A DNA stretch of 64,000 bases from Sphingobium sp. (GCA_023266575.1 JAHFPV010000001.1:186001-250000), one strand, 5' to 3'; positions 1 to 9,159 are shown, counted from the first letter of the stretch. The notes: generated from the sequence alone by a model not told the origin. Translations and numbers: made by a program.

Positions 1-585
1 CATCAGCACGGTGTTGTTGAGGCTCGCCTGCAATTCCATCACCACATCCTGCAACGCCGCCCGCGTCAGCGCGTCGAGCGCGCCGAACGGTTCGTCCATC
101 AACAGGATGCGCGGCTTCATTGCGATGGCGCGGGCGATGCCGACGCGCTGCTTCATGCCGCCCGACAATTCGCCCGGCCGCTTGCGCGCGGCATGGGCCA
201 TCTGTACCAGCTCCAGATTGTGCAGCACCCAGTCGCGCCGTTCCGCCTTGCTCTTGTCCCCGGCGGTCTTATCGACAGCGAGCCGGACATTCTCCTCGAC
301 TGTCAGCCAGGGGAGCAGCGAATGGTCCTGAAACACCACGGCGCGGTCAGGGCCGGGGCCGCTGATGACGTCACCGTCCAGGAACAAGACGCCCCGGCTG
401 GGCTTCACCAGCCCCGCCACGACATTGAGCAGGGTGGACTTGCCGCAACCCGAATGGCCGATCAGCGCCACGAATTCGCCGCGCTCGACCGACAGGTCGA
501 TCGACTGGAGCGCGCAGAACGGACCCTGTTTGGTCGGAAACTCGACCGTGACATCCTCGATCGCCAGATAGCTTCTCTGTTTCAT
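1..585 (-). CDS. ABC transporter ATP-binding subunit, nitrate/taurine type (3' end truncated by window)
   Basis: Cytoplasmic ATPase that powers the importer encoded with nrtB and nrtA just upstream. The first 195 residues are present. They show Walker A (GHSGCGKS, about 43-50), the Q-loop region (VFQDHSLLPW, about 84-93), the ABC signature (ELSGGMKQR, about 139-147), Walker B (RILLMDEP, about 159-166) and the D-loop (GALD). The switch-histidine region and the C-terminus lie beyond base 1. The ATG at 585 has an AAAGGA ribosome site upstream and begins 13 bases after the nrtB stop, so it is the third gene of an nrtA-nrtB-ATPase operon. Families NrtC, NrtD, SsuB and TauB look alike in this part. 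The assignment to nitrate rests on the NrtA neighbour. Confidence 0.93.
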   Translation of the reverse strand, partial: MKQRSYLAIEDVTVEFPTKQGPFCALQSIDLSVERGEFVALIGHSGCGKSTLLNVVAGLVKPSRGVLFLDGDVISGPGPDRAVVFQDHSLLPWLTVEENVRLAVDKTAGDKSKAERRDWVLHNLELVQMAHAARKRPGELSGGMKQRVGIARAIAMKPRILLMDEPFGALDALTRAALQDVVMELQASLNNTVLM

Positions 586-598
586 GGAACCGGTCCTT

Positions 599-1558
599 TC
601 AGTTCGATCGGGCGACGATGCGGCCAATGGCGGCGACGATGCGGTCGAGGGTGAAGCCGACCATGCCGATCCACAGCAAAGCGACGATCGTGTCGGTGAG
701 GAGCGAGCTGTTGTAGCTGTCCCAGATGAAGAAGCCGACGCCGGTGCCGCCCTGCACCATTTCGGCGGCAACGATCGCCAGCCAGCTCATGCCGATGCCG
801 ATGCGAAGCCCCGTGAACATCGGCGGCACGGTGGCGGGCAACATGATGCGCAGGAAATATTCCACCGGGTTCAGACCCAGCACCCTGGCGACGTTGCGAT
901 AGGCCAGCGGGATTTGCTGAATGCCCGACGCGGTGTTCAGAATGATGGGCCAGATGGCGGTGATGAAGATCAGGAACAGCGCCGATGGCCCGGCATTCTG
1001 GAAGATCGCCAGGCTGATCGGCAGCCAGGCCAGCGGCGGCACGGTGCGCAATACCTGAAACAACGGATCGAGCGCGCGATAGGCGAAGGGGCTTTGCCCG
1101 ATCAGCACGCCCAGCGCGATGCCCGCAACCGCCGCCATGCCATAGCCGATCATGACCCGCGACAGGCTGGTCAGTATATGGGCGGCAATGCCGACATCGC
1201 CCTGATCGTCGATATGCAGGCCGGTCAGGTCGAGCGATACGCCCTTGAAGGGGTGGACGATCACCTCATGGCTCTCTTCCCACACCTTCATCGGGCTGGG
1301 GAAGCTGGCGTCAGGCGCGCTGCAACTCAGCTGCCACACGAACAGCAGCGTGATGATCATCAGCATCGTCGGCAGGACGGACGCAGCAACACTCCGTCCG
1401 CGGTCCAGCCAGAGCTGCGCCAGCCCCGCGACCGGGGCGGCTTGCGGCATGACCGGCGCGACAACCGCCTCGACCGGTGCAGGCGTCGCCACCACGGCGG
1501 CGGCCTGTGGGTCGTCCCGCCTCAACGGCACGACCTTGAGAGTGGAAAGAGAGGACAT
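599..1558 (-). CDS. nrtB: nitrate-type ABC transporter permease
   Basis: Inner-membrane permease of a nitrate/nitrite/cyanate-type ABC importer. The 319-residue protein has a hydrophilic N-terminal stretch rich in V/A/P, a first membrane segment at about 40-57, then the typical BPD_transp_1 helices. The cytoplasmic EAA-type loop (GMSWLAIVAAEMVQGGTGVG) contacts the ATPase. An alternative GTG start at 1585 overlaps the nrtA end. I prefer the ATG at 1558 because GGAG sits 8 bases upstream of it. It lies between nrtA and the ATPase gene on the same strand. The length matches NrtB/SsuC/TauC permeases. Nitrate specificity is inferred from NrtA. Confidence 0.9.
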   Translation of the reverse strand: MSSLSTLKVVPLRRDDPQAAAVVATPAPVEAVVAPVMPQAAPVAGLAQLWLDRGRSVAASVLPTMLMIITLLFVWQLSCSAPDASFPSPMKVWEESHEVIVHPFKGVSLDLTGLHIDDQGDVGIAAHILTSLSRVMIGYGMAAVAGIALGVLIGQSPFAYRALDPLFQVLRTVPPLAWLPISLAIFQNAGPSALFLIFITAIWPIILNTASGIQQIPLAYRNVARVLGLNPVEYFLRIMLPATVPPMFTGLRIGIGMSWLAIVAAEMVQGGTGVGFFIWDSYNSSLLTDTIVALLWIGMVGFTLDRIVAAIGRIVARSN

Positions 1559-1586
1559 GATGACACTCCGGTTTTGGGCCTGCACA

Positions 1587-2870
1587 CTAGATCTTCTTGA
1601 TCTTCAGGCTGGCCAGATAGGCTTTGGGATTGGCGGGATCGAACGTCTTGCCGTCGAAGAATTTTTCGACGCCCCGGCTGTCGCTGGCCGGACCCTTGCC
1701 GCCCAGCACGCCCGCTGCCTTGCGCCAGATGTCGGCCCGGTTGACCTTGGCGATGATCGCGCTGGTGTTGAGGTTGGCGGGCAGCTTGCCCCAGCGCTGG
1801 TTTTCCGTGAGGAACCACAGGTCGTGGCTCTTGTACGGGAAGGACGCATAGCCGTTAAAGAATTTCATCTTGAACGGCGCATTGGGATATTTGCGCCCGT
1901 CGCCCATGGTAAAATTGCCCTGCAAACGGTCGGCAATGTCGCTGACCGGGCATTTGAGATAATCGCGGCCCGACACCATCATCGCCAGCCGCGAAATATT
2001 GGCCGGATTGTCGGCCCAGCGCTGCGCTTCCAGCACGGCGGCGGTGATCGCCACGGCTGCGCGCGGATTTTGCGCGATCCAGTCGGACCGCATGGCAAAG
2101 CATTTTTCGGGATGGTTCATCCACATCTGCCCGGTCGATACCGCAGTATAGCCCAGCTGCTGCGCGACCAGCTGGTCGTTCCATGGTTCACCGACGCAGA
2201 ATGCGTCCATCGTGTCGGCCTTCATATTCGCTACCATCTGCGGCGGCGGCACGGTGATCAGGTCGACGTCCACATCGGGGTTGATCCCGCCCGCCGCCAG
2301 CCAGTAGCGCAGCCACAGATCATGGGTGCCGCCCGGAAAGGTCATGGCCATGGTGATCTTCTTGCCTGCGCCCTTGCGCTGCTCGATCACGCCCTTCATC
2401 GACGCGGCGTTCAGCCCCGCCTTGGCCGCCAGATACTCCTTCGACACCGAAATGCCCTGACCATTGACGTTCAGCCGCGCCAGGATGCTTATCGCGGTCT
2501 GCTTGGAATTGATTCCCAGCGACATGAAATAGGGCATGGGGCTAAGGATATGAGCGCCATCGATGCCGCCGCTCCCTGACCCCAGCACCAGATTGTCGCG
2601 GGTCGCGCCCCAGCTGGCCTGTTTGGCGACGACCACATCGGGCATCCCATGCTTGGCGAACAGGCCCAGCTCCTTGGCGACGATCAGCGGCGCGCAGTCG
2701 GTCAGCGCGATGAAGCCGAGCTTTGCGCCCTTCACCTCCGGCCCGGCCCCGGCGGCAAAAGCGCCGCTTGGAAAGGCCTGATGCACGGCGGTGAACAGCG
2801 CGGCGGTGCCTGCGCTGCGAATCACCTGCCGCCGGTTCGGTGTGCTGCTCTTGTCGGTCTTGTTATACAT
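1587..2870 (-). CDS. nrtA: nitrate ABC transporter substrate-binding protein (NrtA/CmpA family)
   Basis: Periplasmic binding protein for nitrate or a related anion. It has 427 residues. The N-terminus carries a twin-arginine-type signal (NRRQVIRSAG followed by a hydrophobic stretch), suggesting export in folded form. The mature part has family hallmarks of NrtA/CmpA/NasF proteins: FPGGTHDLWLRYWLAAGGI at mid-protein and a later CVGEPWNDQLVAQQLGY stretch. The open frame extends to 3155, but the ATG at 2870 has a GGGGG ribosome site, and everything upstream of it is leader sequence containing a terminator. It is first in the nrtA-nrtB-ATPase operon. The presence of that leader suggests control by antitermination. 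Confidence 0.92.
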   Translation of the reverse strand: MYNKTDKSSTPNRRQVIRSAGTAALFTAVHQAFPSGAFAAGAGPEVKGAKLGFIALTDCAPLIVAKELGLFAKHGMPDVVVAKQASWGATRDNLVLGSGSGGIDGAHILSPMPYFMSLGINSKQTAISILARLNVNGQGISVSKEYLAAKAGLNAASMKGVIEQRKGAGKKITMAMTFPGGTHDLWLRYWLAAGGINPDVDVDLITVPPPQMVANMKADTMDAFCVGEPWNDQLVAQQLGYTAVSTGQMWMNHPEKCFAMRSDWIAQNPRAAVAITAAVLEAQRWADNPANISRLAMMVSGRDYLKCPVSDIADRLQGNFTMGDGRKYPNAPFKMKFFNGYASFPYKSHDLWFLTENQRWGKLPANLNTSAIIAKVNRADIWRKAAGVLGGKGPASDSRGVEKFFDGKTFDPANPKAYLASLKIKKI

Positions 2871-2951
2871 GGCGAAGCCCCCTTCGAAAAAATCTGATGA
2901 TGGTGAAAGCGCTTCGGCGGGGCAGGCGGATTGATCGCAACGCCCGACGCC

Positions 2952-3012
2952 AAAACGAAAAAAGCCGCAGGCCAGACTTTCGCATGTGCGAAAAGCTGGA
3001 CAGCGGCTTTGC
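2952..3012 (-). terminator. attenuator-like intrinsic terminator in the nrtA leader
   Basis: Read on the minus strand, AAAGCCGC and GCGGCTTT form an outer stem ending in a run of six T followed by CGTTTT. A second perfect inner stem (CTTTCGC/GCGAAAG around ACAT) lies in its loop. It sits about 80 bases upstream of the nrtA start, inside the probable 5' leader rather than at a gene end. A further strong hairpin (arms GTTCC/GGAAC plus inner pairs) lies just upstream at about 3024-3055. Nitrate-assimilation operons of proteobacteria are commonly controlled by ANTAR antiterminators (NasR/NasT) acting on such leaders. That role here is inferred. Confidence 0.6.
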
Positions 3013-3120
3013 TGTTTCATGAGGGGCGTCCCGTTCCCCCGTCGGAAGGAACACCCATAAGGCACGTCATCGCGCCGACACAGACTATCCGTCGATTCGC
3101 GTTTCGACGCAAGCGGATAT

Positions 3121-3165
3121 TTGGTGCGCTGCAAAATCGAACGGAGCAGCAGCACATTGGTGCGC
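3121..3165 (-). promoter_or_regulatory. candidate NtrC-like half-sites upstream of nrtA
   Basis: The nonamer TTGGTGCGC occurs twice on the plus strand, at 3121-3129 and 3157-3165, 36 bases apart. Both are upstream of the nrtA leader terminator. TGGTGC is the half-site of the NtrC consensus. The spacing and position would suit an activator region for the nrt operon, but no clear sigma-54 promoter was identified. This is a weak, motif-only call. Confidence 0.2.
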
Positions 3166-3204
3166 CGCGGGGGATATTTTAGCGCGTCAAGCGCTGCGCT
3201 GGCC

Positions 3205-4527
3205 CTAGCGTGCAGCGGCCAGGATCACCCGTTGCGCCAGGTCCGATCCTTCGGGCAGCGCCGCGACCAGCACCACCGTGCCGTCCGCCTCGCGCCGGGC
3301 GACGACGATCGCCAGCCCGTCCGCATCGGTGGCCAGTGCCTGCGGGTCGATTGCGGCGGCGGCCTTCATCGCGCTGCGGGCATTTTCGCGCCTGTCCGGG
3401 CGCGGCGGGGCTTCGGCCCGGCGCAAAGCCCGCTCGTCGCGCACCAGCGCCTTGAGGCCGCCGCTATAGTTGGACAGATGGTCGGCCAACATGCCCACGC
3501 CCAGGCCCAATGCCCAGCCATGGTCGAGCGCGGTCGCATATTCGGTGATCCGGGTCTTGTCATAGGCCGCGCCGAAAACCAGCTTGATGATCGCGGTCAT
3601 CGGGCTGCGCGCCTGCACCTTGATGCCGCAATCGGCCAGCAGTTCGGCATAGTCGTCTGGCCGGGCCTGCGCCACCAGAGCGAAATCATAAGCCAGGCCA
3701 ATCGCGCGATAGAGCGCGGCATGACTGCGCGCCTCGCTGGTGCGGACCTGATCCGCGCCATCGCGCGCCAGCGCCAGCCAGTCGGCCAGCGGCGCGTCCT
3801 CGGTCGGGCTTTCCATGCCGGACAGGTCCAGCGGTTCCTCGTCGTACGAAGCGACGGGCGTAGGCAGGGGCTGGGGTGCTGGTTCGACCGTCTCGCCGCC
3901 CGCCGGACCATCGGCCCATACCGGCGCGTCGTTGCGCCCCGGCATGGCGTTGGCCAGCGCCGCGCTGACTTCCAATTCCAGCGCCTGCCGCTCGTCGCGG
4001 CTCGCCAGTTCCTTCCAGTTGATCACGCCGAACACGAAATCGATCGTCTCGTCATCGGACGAAAAGGGCATCAATATGCCGCGATATAATATCTCTGCGT
4101 CGCGCTGGTTGACGAATTCCGCCTCAAAGCCGATCGGTGCGGCATTGGCGACGATCTGGAGATAATGGTCGGTCAGCCGCGACAGCAGCGATCGTGCGGG
4201 CACATCGTTGATATAGCTGATGTTGCCTTCAATCTCGCACTCCTGCCGCAAGGCGGTGCCCAGATAGACGATGGCCGGGTTGTCGAGGCCGGTGGAAAAA
4301 TCCAGCAACACGCTGTGCGGGCCGAAATCCTCCAGCTGATCGGGCGACAGATCCTCGATCGATGGCAGCGCGCGGTCACCCAGCAGCGACGCCCAATAAT
4401 TATAGGCGCGCACCTGCATCCGTCGTTCGTCCGACACCACCGTCAACGGTGCGTCGATCGCCGCATCCTCGGCATAATCGAAGTCGTCCTGGTCGTTGGC
4501 GACGTCATGCCCCCGCAGAGTGTCCAT
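3205..4527 (-). CDS. PAS-domain protein (PAS_5-like), unknown role
   Basis: A 440-residue soluble protein. Residues about 30-200 resemble the alphaproteobacterial PAS_5 domain (RAYNYWASLLGDRALPSIEDL near the start, then YLGTALRQECEIEGNISYINDVP). The C-terminal half is alanine-rich and predicted helical, ending in a small basic/hydrophobic module, with no output domain I recognise (no kinase, GGDEF or HTH). The open frame reaches back to 4692, but conserved sequence begins near MDTLRGHDV, so I place the start at 4527. It is transcribed toward nrtA with about 330 bases between, so it is probably a separate unit. A sensory or scaffolding role is a guess. Confidence 0.75.
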   Translation of the reverse strand: MDTLRGHDVANDQDDFDYAEDAAIDAPLTVVSDERRMQVRAYNYWASLLGDRALPSIEDLSPDQLEDFGPHSVLLDFSTGLDNPAIVYLGTALRQECEIEGNISYINDVPARSLLSRLTDHYLQIVANAAPIGFEAEFVNQRDAEILYRGILMPFSSDDETIDFVFGVINWKELASRDERQALELEVSAALANAMPGRNDAPVWADGPAGGETVEPAPQPLPTPVASYDEEPLDLSGMESPTEDAPLADWLALARDGADQVRTSEARSHAALYRAIGLAYDFALVAQARPDDYAELLADCGIKVQARSPMTAIIKLVFGAAYDKTRITEYATALDHGWALGLGVGMLADHLSNYSGGLKALVRDERALRRAEAPPRPDRRENARSAMKAAAAIDPQALATDADGLAIVVARREADGTVVLVAALPEGSDLAQRVILAAAR

Positions 4528-4716
4528 CCGGTCGGTCCCTATTTCAGGCAAAATTCTACCTCTTTGGGACTCGACAGTGGCACCGGATGGTAAATTTGCC
4601 GTAAAGATGGTGGCGATCAACGCCCCGTCCGTTGCGTTCCCCACAAAAAGACCGGCTCGACAATGCAATTGCCCGCTTGTCCTTCGGACCAACCACTGTT
4701 ATCTGCCCGCCGCAAC

Positions 4717-4792
4717 GCCGCTTTAGCTCAGTTGGTAGAGCATCGCATTCGTAATGCGGGGGTCACAGGTTCGAGTCCTGTAAGCGGCACCA
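4717..4792 (+). tRNA. tRNA-Thr (anticodon CGT)
   Basis: A 76-base cloverleaf with acceptor stem GCCGCTT/AAGCGGC, D-arm TAGCTCAGTTGGTAGAGCA, an anticodon loop with CGT between TT and AA, T-arm GGTTCGAGTCC, discriminator A and encoded CCA. The CGT anticodon reads ACG threonine codons. It stands alone on the plus strand, followed by the converging mrr gene. Confidence 0.97.
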
Positions 4793-4944
4793 GCGCCTTC
4801 ATAGGCAAATTCCTGACATCAGAGCGAAAATGCCTTCCGGCTTAGAGGCGGCGGGTTGCCTTGTTTGTGAGCTTTTGGGCTTGTTTCTGGGGCGTCCCAG
4901 TGGGTGGAGCGTGGGTGAACGGCCGGGGAAGTTCTGGATCGTCT

Positions 4945-5868
4945 TCACTCATCCGTGAAGAAGTCCTCATCGAGCCTTTTTACCTCGACCGTGCGGGCGA
5001 CTCTCACACCGACGCCGAATTCCACCATCAATTCGGTCAAGCGCGCTCCGTTGATCAGTATGATCCTCTGCTGCAAACCGCGCGCAAATTCTATTGCAGG
5101 TGCGCTGAAGTTGGAGGTTGTGACGAAAACGCCTTTCGTTGCCCCAAGCCCGACTAAACTGCCGACGAAACCCTGGATCTCTGGGCGACCAACGCTGACA
5201 TGTGCGGAGTAGCGCTTAGCTTGAACGTAAATTCGATCGAGCCCCAAGCGGTCTTCATCGACGATGCCGTCAATGCCGCCATCCCCGGACTTGCCCAGTC
5301 GCATCGCGGCATTTTCGTGCGATCCCCCATAACCCATGGCGACAAGGAGATCGACGATGACGCGTTCAAAAAACGTCGGGGTTTGCTCCATGATTCGGGA
5401 GAGCAAATCAGCTTTCAGTGCTGAGGTAAGCACCGAATGAGCAGCATCAATCTGTTCCTCCGGTGTGACGGAGGATGTCGTTGATGCCTTGGTCGCAGGC
5501 ATGTCGTTCGGTGACACTGTTGCAGCCGTTGCACTGTAGAATTCCACGAAAGGCTGATAATCTTTTAATTTCTCGACGTCCAAGATGTGCGGATTGGTCG
5601 TCAATAACTCTCTGCCAGCGTTGCTTGCGATGAACACGCCGCGCTTGGGTGTGTCGATTAGTCCAGCCTTGGACATATAGAATTTGGCCCAGTGGATGCG
5701 GTTATGGAGTATCCGCTGCTTCCCACTGCGTAGCATTTCTTCCCGCTCGGCTTCGGTCAATCCTAGCGTGGCGGCAAGCTTTTGGGCCGCGACAGGAACG
5801 CGAATCTCGCCCTCTGCTGCGATTGTGAGAACAGGGAGCATCAGTTTTTGGTAATCGGGTATGGCCAT
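4945..5868 (-). CDS. mrr: Mrr-type restriction endonuclease (type IV)
   Basis: Solitary modification-dependent restriction enzyme. The 307 residues match the E. coli Mrr architecture closely: an N-terminal Mrr_N winged-helix DNA-binding domain (starting AIPDYQKLMLPVL), a linker, and a C-terminal PD-(D/E)XK nuclease domain with GYGGSHENAAMRLGKSGDGGIDGI followed by VQAKR, the catalytic D...QxK of the Mrr clan. E. coli Mrr is 304 residues. The open frame starts at 5928, but homology begins at MAIPDYQ, so I use the ATG at 5868. No methylase is adjacent, as expected for type IV. It lies directly beside tRNA-Thr, a classic place for acquired DNA, and its base composition appears less GC-rich than the neighbouring nrt and rut genes. 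Confidence 0.92.
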   Translation of the reverse strand: MAIPDYQKLMLPVLTIAAEGEIRVPVAAQKLAATLGLTEAEREEMLRSGKQRILHNRIHWAKFYMSKAGLIDTPKRGVFIASNAGRELLTTNPHILDVEKLKDYQPFVEFYSATAATVSPNDMPATKASTTSSVTPEEQIDAAHSVLTSALKADLLSRIMEQTPTFFERVIVDLLVAMGYGGSHENAAMRLGKSGDGGIDGIVDEDRLGLDRIYVQAKRYSAHVSVGRPEIQGFVGSLVGLGATKGVFVTTSNFSAPAIEFARGLQQRIILINGARLTELMVEFGVGVRVARTVEVKRLDEDFFTDE

Positions 5869-6064
5869 AGACTGATCGGTAGCAGGCAGCATGTGCAACG
5901 CCAACGGTTCGCGCGCAAATCCAGCCACCTTACATGAATAGGCCGCAGCAAACGTTTAATGCGAAGGAGCCAGTTTACGTAACAACGATTATGTTCAGCA
6001 GGGACGACCAAATATGCGGCGACATCGAAGCATGTGGAACGCAAAGTTCCATTTAGAAACCCGT

Positions 6065-7138
6065 TCAAAGTTGCGATAAGCTGGCCCGGCTCTTCATCAG
6101 CGGTTGTATGCGTGTTCCGAACGCTTCCACGCCTTCCAGGAAATCGTCGAAGGTCAGCAGCACGCCACCGGTGTTGGGCACTTCGGCCATTTCGTCGAGC
6201 ATACGCGCCACGCTTTCGTAGCTGCCGACCAATGTGCCCATGTTGATGTTCACGGCGCCTTCCGGCGCGGCGAGTTGGCGGACGTTGGTGTCGGTGTTGA
6301 CAGTGTCCCTGGCGCCCTGATCGGCCAGCCATGCGATGGCTTCGACATCGACGCCGTCATTATAGCGCCGCCATTTGGCCATGGCTTCCTCGTCTGTCTC
6401 AGCGGCGATTATCATGACCAGGACAAAAACCGAGACGTCGCGGCCTGTCTCTGCGGTGAACTTCGCCAGCCGGTCGTTATTGGAAGCGAAAGCGGTCGGC
6501 GTGTTGACGCCCTTGCCAAGGCAAAAGGCATAGTCTGCCCACTTGGCCGAGAACGCCAGTCCCGCATCGGACGATCCCGCGCAGATGATCTTCATATCCG
6601 CTTGCGGTTGGGGCCGGACGAGGCAATCGTCCATCTGATAATATTGACCCTTGAAGTCGGAGCGCCCGCTTTCCCACAACTCGCGCAGTATGCGGGCATA
6701 TTCGTCGAGCACGTCGTAGCGATTGCGAAAATGCTCGTCGCCTGGCCAGAGGCCCATCTGGGTATATTCTGGCGGCTGCCAGCCGGTGATCAGGTTGATC
6801 CCGAAACGGCCATGACTGATGCTGTCAATGGTATTGGCCATGCGCGTGGCGAAGGCGGGCGGAATGATCAGCGTGGGGCAGGTGGCGAAGATCTTGATCC
6901 TCTCCGTCACCGCTGCAAGGCCCGCCATCAGCGTGAAGCTCTCAAGGCCATATTCCCAGAATTGCGTCTTGCCGCCAAAGCCCCGCAGCTTGATCATCGA
7001 CAGCAGGAAATCGAGACCATATTTCTCCGCGCGCTGGGCAATCTCCTTGTTGAGATCGAAGTTTGGCAGATATTGCGGGGCATTCTCGCTGATCAGCCAG
7101 CCATTATTGTTGATGGGAATGAAAACGCCGACCTGCAT
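6065..7138 (-). CDS. rutA: pyrimidine monooxygenase RutA
   Basis: FMN-dependent, luciferase-family enzyme that opens the uracil ring to ureidoacrylate peracid using O2, the first step of the Rut pathway. It has 357 residues, the normal RutA length. Characteristic stretches include the N-terminal [30 protein letters not shown]-like [14 protein letters not shown] and [18 protein letters not shown]. The start at 7138 has AGGAG nine bases upstream. A TTG nine bases earlier also fits the frame. It is the last gene of a minus-strand rutB-C-D-A unit, five bases after the rutD stop. The partner flavin reductase RutF is not encoded nearby, so reduced FMN must come from elsewhere. Confidence 0.95.
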   Translation of the reverse strand: MQVGVFIPINNNGWLISENAPQYLPNFDLNKEIAQRAEKYGLDFLLSMIKLRGFGGKTQFWEYGLESFTLMAGLAAVTERIKIFATCPTLIIPPAFATRMANTIDSISHGRFGINLITGWQPPEYTQMGLWPGDEHFRNRYDVLDEYARILRELWESGRSDFKGQYYQMDDCLVRPQPQADMKIICAGSSDAGLAFSAKWADYAFCLGKGVNTPTAFASNNDRLAKFTAETGRDVSVFVLVMIIAAETDEEAMAKWRRYNDGVDVEAIAWLADQGARDTVNTDTNVRQLAAPEGAVNINMGTLVGSYESVARMLDEMAEVPNTGGVLLTFDDFLEGVEAFGTRIQPLMKSRASLSQL

Positions 7139-7143
7139 GGACT

Positions 7144-7926
7144 TCAACTCCTGAGGAATTTGAGAACGACGCGGTTGAAATTGTCAGGATCAGTCACGTT
7201 GCAGGCATGACCGCCCCAATCGAACGTGGCAGTCCGGGCGTGCGCAACCGGCTGGGCGAGATCGAGCGCGGTGGCGAACGGCACGAGGAAGTCGTCGCGG
7301 GTGGCAATGACGAGCAGCTTTTCGAGCGTCGACAGCCCCGCAGGACAGGGCGCATAGGCCTGAACGGCGGCGATGCGCTTGGCCATCGTCTCGACGCCCG
7401 GAAAAGCCGCGAGATGGTGTTCAAGGTCAGCCGTCAGCTCTTCGTCATGAGCCGCAATCCAGTCGGGCGGATAGAGGAAAAGCGGCTGCGCTTCGAGAAA
7501 GGCCCGTTCGCCAGCGCCATGCAGCAATGCGAGGCGGGCGGCGAAACAGCGCCGCGTATGGGGAGATAACAAGCGCCAGCCGTTGATGACGACCAACCGG
7601 TCGATCCGCCCCGTACGGATAGCGGTTTCGACGCCGATGGCTCCGCCCAGCGCATGGCCGATGCAATGCGCACGCCCGATGCCGAGGGCATCCATCAGCG
7701 CGATCATGTCGCTTGCCATGTCCTCGACCGATATAGTGTCGGCAAGCGCGCGGTCGCTGCGGCCGGTGCCGCGATGGTCATAGGCGATGACGCGAAAATG
7801 CGCAGCCAGCGCCGGCAGGTTCGGCGCCCAGTAGGTCGCCGAACCGCCAAGGCCGCTCGACAATATCAGCGGTGGCGCATCCGCGCTCCCATGGGTTTCG
7901 TAGTAAAGCCCTGCCGCCTCAGCCAA
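7144..7926 (-). CDS. rutD: RutD, aminoacrylate hydrolase (alpha/beta hydrolase)
   Basis: Alpha/beta-hydrolase thought to speed conversion of aminoacrylate to malonic semialdehyde. The 260 residues show an oxyanion-hole region ([14 protein letters not shown]), [10 protein letters not shown], a GHALGGAIG elbow in which the usual Ser nucleophile is replaced by Ala, and a C-terminal [21 protein letters not shown] with the His of the triad. RutD proteins commonly have this relaxed elbow (an observation on the family from memory). The probable start is TTG at 7926, overlapping the rutC end by 8 bases, which implies translational coupling. Confidence 0.92.
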   Translation of the reverse strand: MAEAAGLYYETHGSADAPPLILSSGLGGSATYWAPNLPALAAHFRVIAYDHRGTGRSDRALADTISVEDMASDMIALMDALGIGRAHCIGHALGGAIGVETAIRTGRIDRLVVINGWRLLSPHTRRCFAARLALLHGAGERAFLEAQPLFLYPPDWIAAHDEELTADLEHHLAAFPGVETMAKRIAAVQAYAPCPAGLSTLEKLLVIATRDDFLVPFATALDLAQPVAHARTATFDWGGHACNVTDPDNFNRVVLKFLRS

Positions 7927-8302
7927 GATGGGCGACCGAGGCGATCTCGACCAGGCAGTCGGGCTTTACCAGTTCGCATTTGATGCAGTAGCGCGCTGGC
8001 TTGTCGCCCGGAAAATACTCGGCATAGACCGCGTTGAAAGCGGCATAATCGTTGAGGTCCTTGAGGAAGATATGGTTCATGGCAATGTCCGCCATTGTGC
8101 CACCCGCCGCCTCGACCGTGATCTTGATGACGTCCAGCACATGGCGCGTCTGCGCGGCGGCATCGCCGATATGCAGCACCGCTCCACCCTCTCCAAGTGC
8201 CAATACGCCCGACACATAGACCGTGTTGCCCGCTTTGGCCCCGGCTGAATAGGGCGCGATGGGCTTGGGAAATTGCGGCGGATTGATCGGTTCGAAAGGC
8301 AT
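7919..8302 (-). CDS. rutC: RutC, 3-aminoacrylate deaminase (RidA/YjgF family)
   Basis: Small trimeric RidA-family enzyme that removes the amino group of 3-aminoacrylate in uracil breakdown. The 127 residues contain the family start ([25 protein letters not shown]), the [29 protein letters not shown]-terminal signature (conserved Arg and Glu of the active site) and have the normal length. The ATG at 8302 overlaps the rutB stop (TGATG), and the 3' end overlaps rutD by 8 bases. Second gene of the operon. Confidence 0.94.
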   Translation of the reverse strand: MPFEPINPPQFPKPIAPYSAGAKAGNTVYVSGVLALGEGGAVLHIGDAAAQTRHVLDVIKITVEAAGGTMADIAMNHIFLKDLNDYAAFNAVYAEYFPGDKPARYCIKCELVKPDCLVEIASVAHLG

Positions 8303-9060
8303 CAGGCCTCCTTCTTAGGCAGTTGGCCGACAGCGGTGCGGAAATCGGCGACACTGCTTACCCAGCCGAAGAATGTCTCGACATTGTAGAGGCTGGCTTC
8401 GCGGATGAAGTCCGGCCCCAGATGATGCACTGCGTCCTCCAGCAGCACGCCAAAATATTCGAGGTGGAAGCCGTCGCGCAGGGTCGATTCGACGCAGACA
8501 TTGGTGGCGATGCCAGTGAAGATCAGCGTGCGGATGCCGCGTGCCCGCAGCACGGAATCGAGCTGCGAGTTGAAGAAGGCGGAATAGCGCGGTTTGTGCA
8601 CGCGCAGGTCGCCCTCCTGCACATGCAAGCCATCCACAAGGTCATAGTCCCATCCACCGCGCGCTAGGAACTTGCCGGCCAGCTCGGGTCGCGCCCGCAT
8701 GGTCTTTAGCGCATTGGATTTGTGCCAGTTTGGCGAGAGCGCCGTGCCTGCCTCGACATAGTGGGAATCCCAGCCATTCTGCAGGAACACCACCGGCATA
8801 CCCGCTGCGCGCGCAATATCGACGACTTCGGCAATCTTTGGGATCACACCCGCCGCCGGGCCGGTATCGAAGCCAGCCTCGTCCACATAGCCGCCCTCGC
8901 TGGCATAGGCGTTCTGCATATCCACGACGATGACTGCCGTCGTCGCGGCATCGAGACGGATCGCTTCAGGCCGCGCCAGGAGCACCACAGAGGGGCCGGA
9001 ACGGAAAGGCGCTGGATCGACGATAACTTCGTTCACTCGCGCAGGATTGAGCAAATGCAT
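8302..9060 (-). CDS. rutB: RutB, (peroxy)ureidoacrylate amidohydrolase
   Basis: Isochorismatase-like cysteine hydrolase that splits (peroxy)ureidoacrylate to carbamate and aminoacrylate. Strong RutB hallmarks: [14 protein letters not shown] with the catalytic Asp, FQNGWD-like [32 protein letters not shown] (Lys of the triad) and [36 protein letters not shown], where NVCVEST holds the nucleophile Cys. The open frame starts at 9099. The ATG at 9060 fits RutB length better, though the family usually begins even closer to the LLARPEAI segment. First gene of the rutB-C-D-A unit. Confidence 0.93.
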   Translation of the reverse strand: MHLLNPARVNEVIVDPAPFRSGPSVVLLARPEAIRLDAATTAVIVVDMQNAYASEGGYVDEAGFDTGPAAGVIPKIAEVVDIARAAGMPVVFLQNGWDSHYVEAGTALSPNWHKSNALKTMRARPELAGKFLARGGWDYDLVDGLHVQEGDLRVHKPRYSAFFNSQLDSVLRARGIRTLIFTGIATNVCVESTLRDGFHLEYFGVLLEDAVHHLGPDFIREASLYNVETFFGWVSSVADFRTAVGQLPKKEA

Positions 9061-9115
9061 CCAGTGGTCAAGCCGAGTGCGCCCATTTGCTCGACCCAAC
9101 CAGAATGATCATTAC
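9061..9115 (-). promoter_or_regulatory. rut operon upstream region with RutR-like half-site and palindrome
   Basis: On the minus strand TTGACCA occurs just upstream of the rutB ATG (plus-strand TGGTCAA at 9064-9070). It matches one half of the RutR operator TTGACCAnnTGGTCAA, while the other half is degenerate. A perfect palindrome AATGATCATT (9105-9114) lies further upstream between two TGGTTGG copies. Either could be an operator. The evidence is motif-only. Confidence 0.2.
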
Positions 9116-9159
9116 CAACCATTCATCGCCTTGGCGGCCAAAGCTGACCGACAACTCCA

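Noticed and set aside
584-1600. Long plus-strand frame (338 codons) opposite nrtB
   Set aside because: Antisense shadow of a high-GC gene; composition is R/D/G/H-rich without domains, while the minus strand encodes a clear permease.
4793-6064. Search for a duplicated tRNA-Thr 3' end marking an mrr island
   Set aside because: No second copy of the T-arm/acceptor sequence was seen downstream, so tRNA-linked site-specific integration cannot be claimed.
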